From Butyrivibrio fibrisolvens (lineage in GTDB: Bacteria; Bacillota; Clostridia; Lachnospirales; Lachnospiraceae): a stretch of 64,000 nt of DNA. The notes under the pieces were generated by a model. That model saw only the letters and a list, made by a program, of their open reading frames with translations. It had not been told where the DNA came from and made no database searches. The stretch lies in assembly GCF_023206215.1 (NCBI RefSeq), contig NZ_CP065801.1, positions 272,857 to 336,856 on the forward strand. The letters run 5' to 3'. Of this stretch, positions 62,048-64,000 are shown piece after piece. Each line of letters begins with the position of its first letter. The first letter of the stretch is position 1. The translations under genes and the position numbers were made by a program.

Positions 62048-62140
62048 GTTTGAAAGTGTTTCACTTTCAAACCCAAGTGTGTCATGACTCCACCAATTTG
62101 AACCATTGATCCTCGTTTCACTCGCGACATGAGGTTAAAA
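62046..62140 (+). repeat. Leader element R7 (second of a tandem pair)
   Basis: Hairpin 1 GTTTGAAAGTG/CACTTTCAAAC is intact, while hairpin 2 is altered (CCCAAGTGTGTCATGACTCC). Ends ACATGAGGTTAAAA directly before the LacI ATG, with the standard 6-nt SD spacing. Confidence 0.88.
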
Positions 62141-63155
62141 ATGGCCAAAGAGAAAAAAGCCACTGTAAAGACATAGCAAAAAAAGCAGGTGTATCCGTGG
62201 CTACTGTTTCATATGTTTTAAATGATAAAGGGAACCAAGATAAGTGACGCCACCAGAAAAAAAAGTCCTTCAGGTGGCTAATATCTAAACTACCCAGATT
62301 CCGGAAAAATATAAAAATAATGACACTAAAAAAGCAGCTATACAATTGGTATCATCTACAGCATCTTGACTGGGATAGAAGTACATCCCTGTACTTCCGG
62401 AATTCTTTTACATCCTGTAATGGCAGGAACCCCTTCGCGAAATGCCCGAATCATGCAGCTTATAAATCTTCTTGCAGAACGCTTTGAACGCATGAAGTTT
62501 AACTGTGTGCTGCTTCCGCTAGAACCTGATATCGACAGATACGAACCTGTTCAAGGGCTTGACGGGATCATTGCAATAGATCTTCACGAAAGAGATTTTA
62601 AGATCATGTCAGGCAGTTATTTTATCCCTATTATGTGCCTTGACATGATGATCAATGATTTTCTTTTCTACCAGATACATACTGATTTTGAGCAGATTGC
62701 AGATAAAGCCGCAGAAATGTTCAAAGAAGACTACTACCTTCTTACAGACAGCTGTTTTCAATGAAGGATACAGCACATATATCTCGTCTGTTTTTGGCAA
62801 AGACAGAGTTCTGTTTTTGATAAATTAACAAAAAGATCTCTCTTCACTAAAAAAGCAAAAAGCTCCTTGTATGGAGGATTATCTTGGGATGATCATCTCC
62901 GCTTTACAAATGACGAAAACGTAGTGGTCATCTCCGGTACGTATGGCAACATGCCTGGTATGGAAGGACTTAGGATCATCCACAATGATCTTGAAAAAAG
63001 GCAAATCTTGCCATGAATATTATGATGAATGCTCTTGAAAAAGAAATTCGATGTCAAGCATGAGTATAAAGTGCTTTGACGCCCCCAGTGACGAAGTCGA
63101 TGTATCATTTGATATCAAAACTGATATCTTAATCCAACCTGTAAAAAAGGTATGA
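62141..63155 (+). CDS. LacI-family regulator of the maltodextrin locus (many frameshifts)
   Basis: A reconstructed regulator of about 330 aa. The N-terminal HTH is recognisable across single-base slips (VKDIAKKAGVSVATVSYVLN, with one A missing in the run at 62158-62160), followed by a periplasmic-binding-like sensor region (HPVMAGTPSRNARIMQLINL ... VQGLDGIIAID, VVISGTYGNMPGMEG). Indels occur about every 100 bases. Divergent from the maltodextrin operon, with a paired operator at its own start site, so it probably represses that operon in the absence of sugar. Confidence 0.78.
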
Positions 63156-63176
63156 CCTACTATTAGGCATACCTTT
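63142..63176 (+). terminator. Rho-independent terminator of the lacI-type gene
   Basis: AAAAAAGGTATG (63143-63154) pairs with CATACCTTTTT (63168-63178) across a 13-nt loop; the stop codon lies in the stem. Works on the plus strand with a T5 run. Confidence 0.85.
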
Positions 63177-63357
63177 TTAGTAGCCGTAGATTACTAAAAT
63201 ATGATATATGTATTCTTTATATTATCTATTATCCTGCCGATATTTATAGAAAGCGCCTTATCAAATGCAAAAAAAAATCATTTACTAAAGTTTTTCCGCT
63301 TACGGATAGTATATAGATCATTGCCATACTTTTAATCGCTTTTTTAAAGGGGACACT

Positions 63358-63958
63358 ATGACAACAGACCAGATCAAAAAAAATCTTGAAGAAATGATAG
63401 CTCACGCAGTATTTCCAGCAGACAGTAAGTGATCCAATAAATGCAGATATGTGGTTTTGCATTCAGAACAAGTCTCCAGGATGCGGAAAATCAGCTTCAG
63501 AGCATGGGAAAGCCAAGCCCAAGCTCCCAAAAGCTGATCTGTACATTGGTGCGTATGTTCTGTATATGTGTCAAAAGTATCAAAAGTTGACCCGCAAAGA
63601 GTCTCTATATCCCAATATGCAGGAACTTAGGTAGGTAAGACTTTCAAGCTTGTCAAGATTATTGCAAAGAAACTGTGGGCAGAGATCTAAACTGGTGCAA
63701 ACTAAGCTTCTCTACCGGCCATGGTGATCTTATGATCGCGTCCAATGGCGCCGACAAGTCTGGAATGAGCTTACATTTGGCGCATGGGCTTCAAGCTTCA
63801 AATACAGCATCAACAATAATAAACCGTGAGGCATGCTTCTATGTAGATTAAAGCCTGACGAAACCTTTGATACCGACAAAAGCCCCGAAGCTCTAAATAA
63901 GTACATGGCTCTGGAGACAGGCTTTGACAGCTGGTTTGATAAAAACACTGATCATTAA
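63358..63958 (+). CDS. Unrecognised gene broken by several frameshifts
   Basis: Starts MTTDQIKKNLEEMIAHAVFP at 63358 and ends ETFDTDKSPEALNKYMALET then GFDSWFDKNTDH at 63958, with at least three frame changes between (a piece FKLVKIIAKKLWAEI near 63630-63690 and TFGAWASSFKYSINN near 63770-63815 are protein-like). Probably one protein of about 200 aa. I do not recognise the family. The 180 bases before it hold no gene. Confidence 0.45.
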
Positions 63959-63972
63959 ACAAGTCATTAAAA

Positions 63973-64000
63973 AGCAGGCAACCTTCAAAGGTTACCTGCT
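63973..64000 (+). terminator. Terminator at the window edge
   Basis: AGCAGGCAACCTT (63973-63985) pairs with AAGGTTACCTGCT (63988-64000), with one mismatch. The T run, if present, lies outside the window. Confidence 0.65.

Overview
The window looks like an accessory stretch of chromosome from a low-GC anaerobic Firmicute, most likely a Lachnospiraceae member of the Butyrivibrio/Pseudobutyrivibrio type. That placement is inferred from the gene families (HcpR-like Crp plus Fe-S protein, DUF523, many GNATs, a maltodextrin locus with an intracellular GH13 enzyme, a radical SAM mobile pair), not from a marker gene. Almost every gene is on the minus strand. No rRNA, tRNA, CRISPR, phage structural or replication genes were seen.

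Layout. 0-9 kb: methyltransferase, MerR/TipAS regulator, an SDR block interrupted by an IS110-family element, flavin reductase, MATE exporter. 9-28 kb: an island of single-gene accessory functions (serine hydrolase, two metallo-beta-lactamase-fold hydrolases, HD and NUDIX proteins, GyrI-like protein, WYL regulator, AlkZ-related protein, FMN reductase, many GNAT acetyltransferases, an AAA/DUF4143 ATPase, CrcB, and an Fe-S protein divergent from a Crp/Fnr regulator). 28-32 kb: XRE regulator with membrane protein, ABC transporter, gene debris. 32-38 kb: a second copy of parts of the first 25 kb (condensation-fold protein, SDR, lactate dehydrogenase, Fe-S protein, 61-aa protein). 38-52 kb: TetR/hydrolase pair, leucine-rich-repeat protein, GNAT/YoaP protein, MarR plus radical SAM mobile pair, second condensation-fold protein, AlkZ-like glycosylase, HAD phosphatase divergent from a DeoR regulator. 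52-64 kb: a RelA/SpoT-domain gene, glutamine-dependent NAD synthetase, and a maltodextrin locus (lipoprotein, GH13 enzyme, binding protein, two permeases) divergent from a LacI regulator.

Three things stand out. First, a roughly 90-105 nt structured leader element occurs seven times, always in the same orientation, always ending in a Shine-Dalgarno (SD) sequence just before a start codon of an unrelated gene (one of the seven is followed by another copy of itself). It has compensatory changes in its hairpins and may encode a short leader peptide. Second, the island shows one-gene-at-a-time turnover: segmental duplicates have lost different genes, and about twenty gene remnants keep only their 3' end while only about three keep only their 5' end. 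Third, several promoters carry unusually clean operators: four 14-bp palindromes at exactly 32-bp spacing before the AAA/DUF4143 gene, a 19-bp inverted repeat over the MarR promoter, and a 19-bp-spacer MerR promoter.

Quality note: frameshifts at homopolymer runs occur at isolated points (38.1, 42.9 and 50.0 kb) and in nearly every gene after 52.3 kb. Their position in mononucleotide runs and the intact protein sequence on both sides suggest sequencing or assembly indels more than decay, so genes there are reported as single reconstructed genes.
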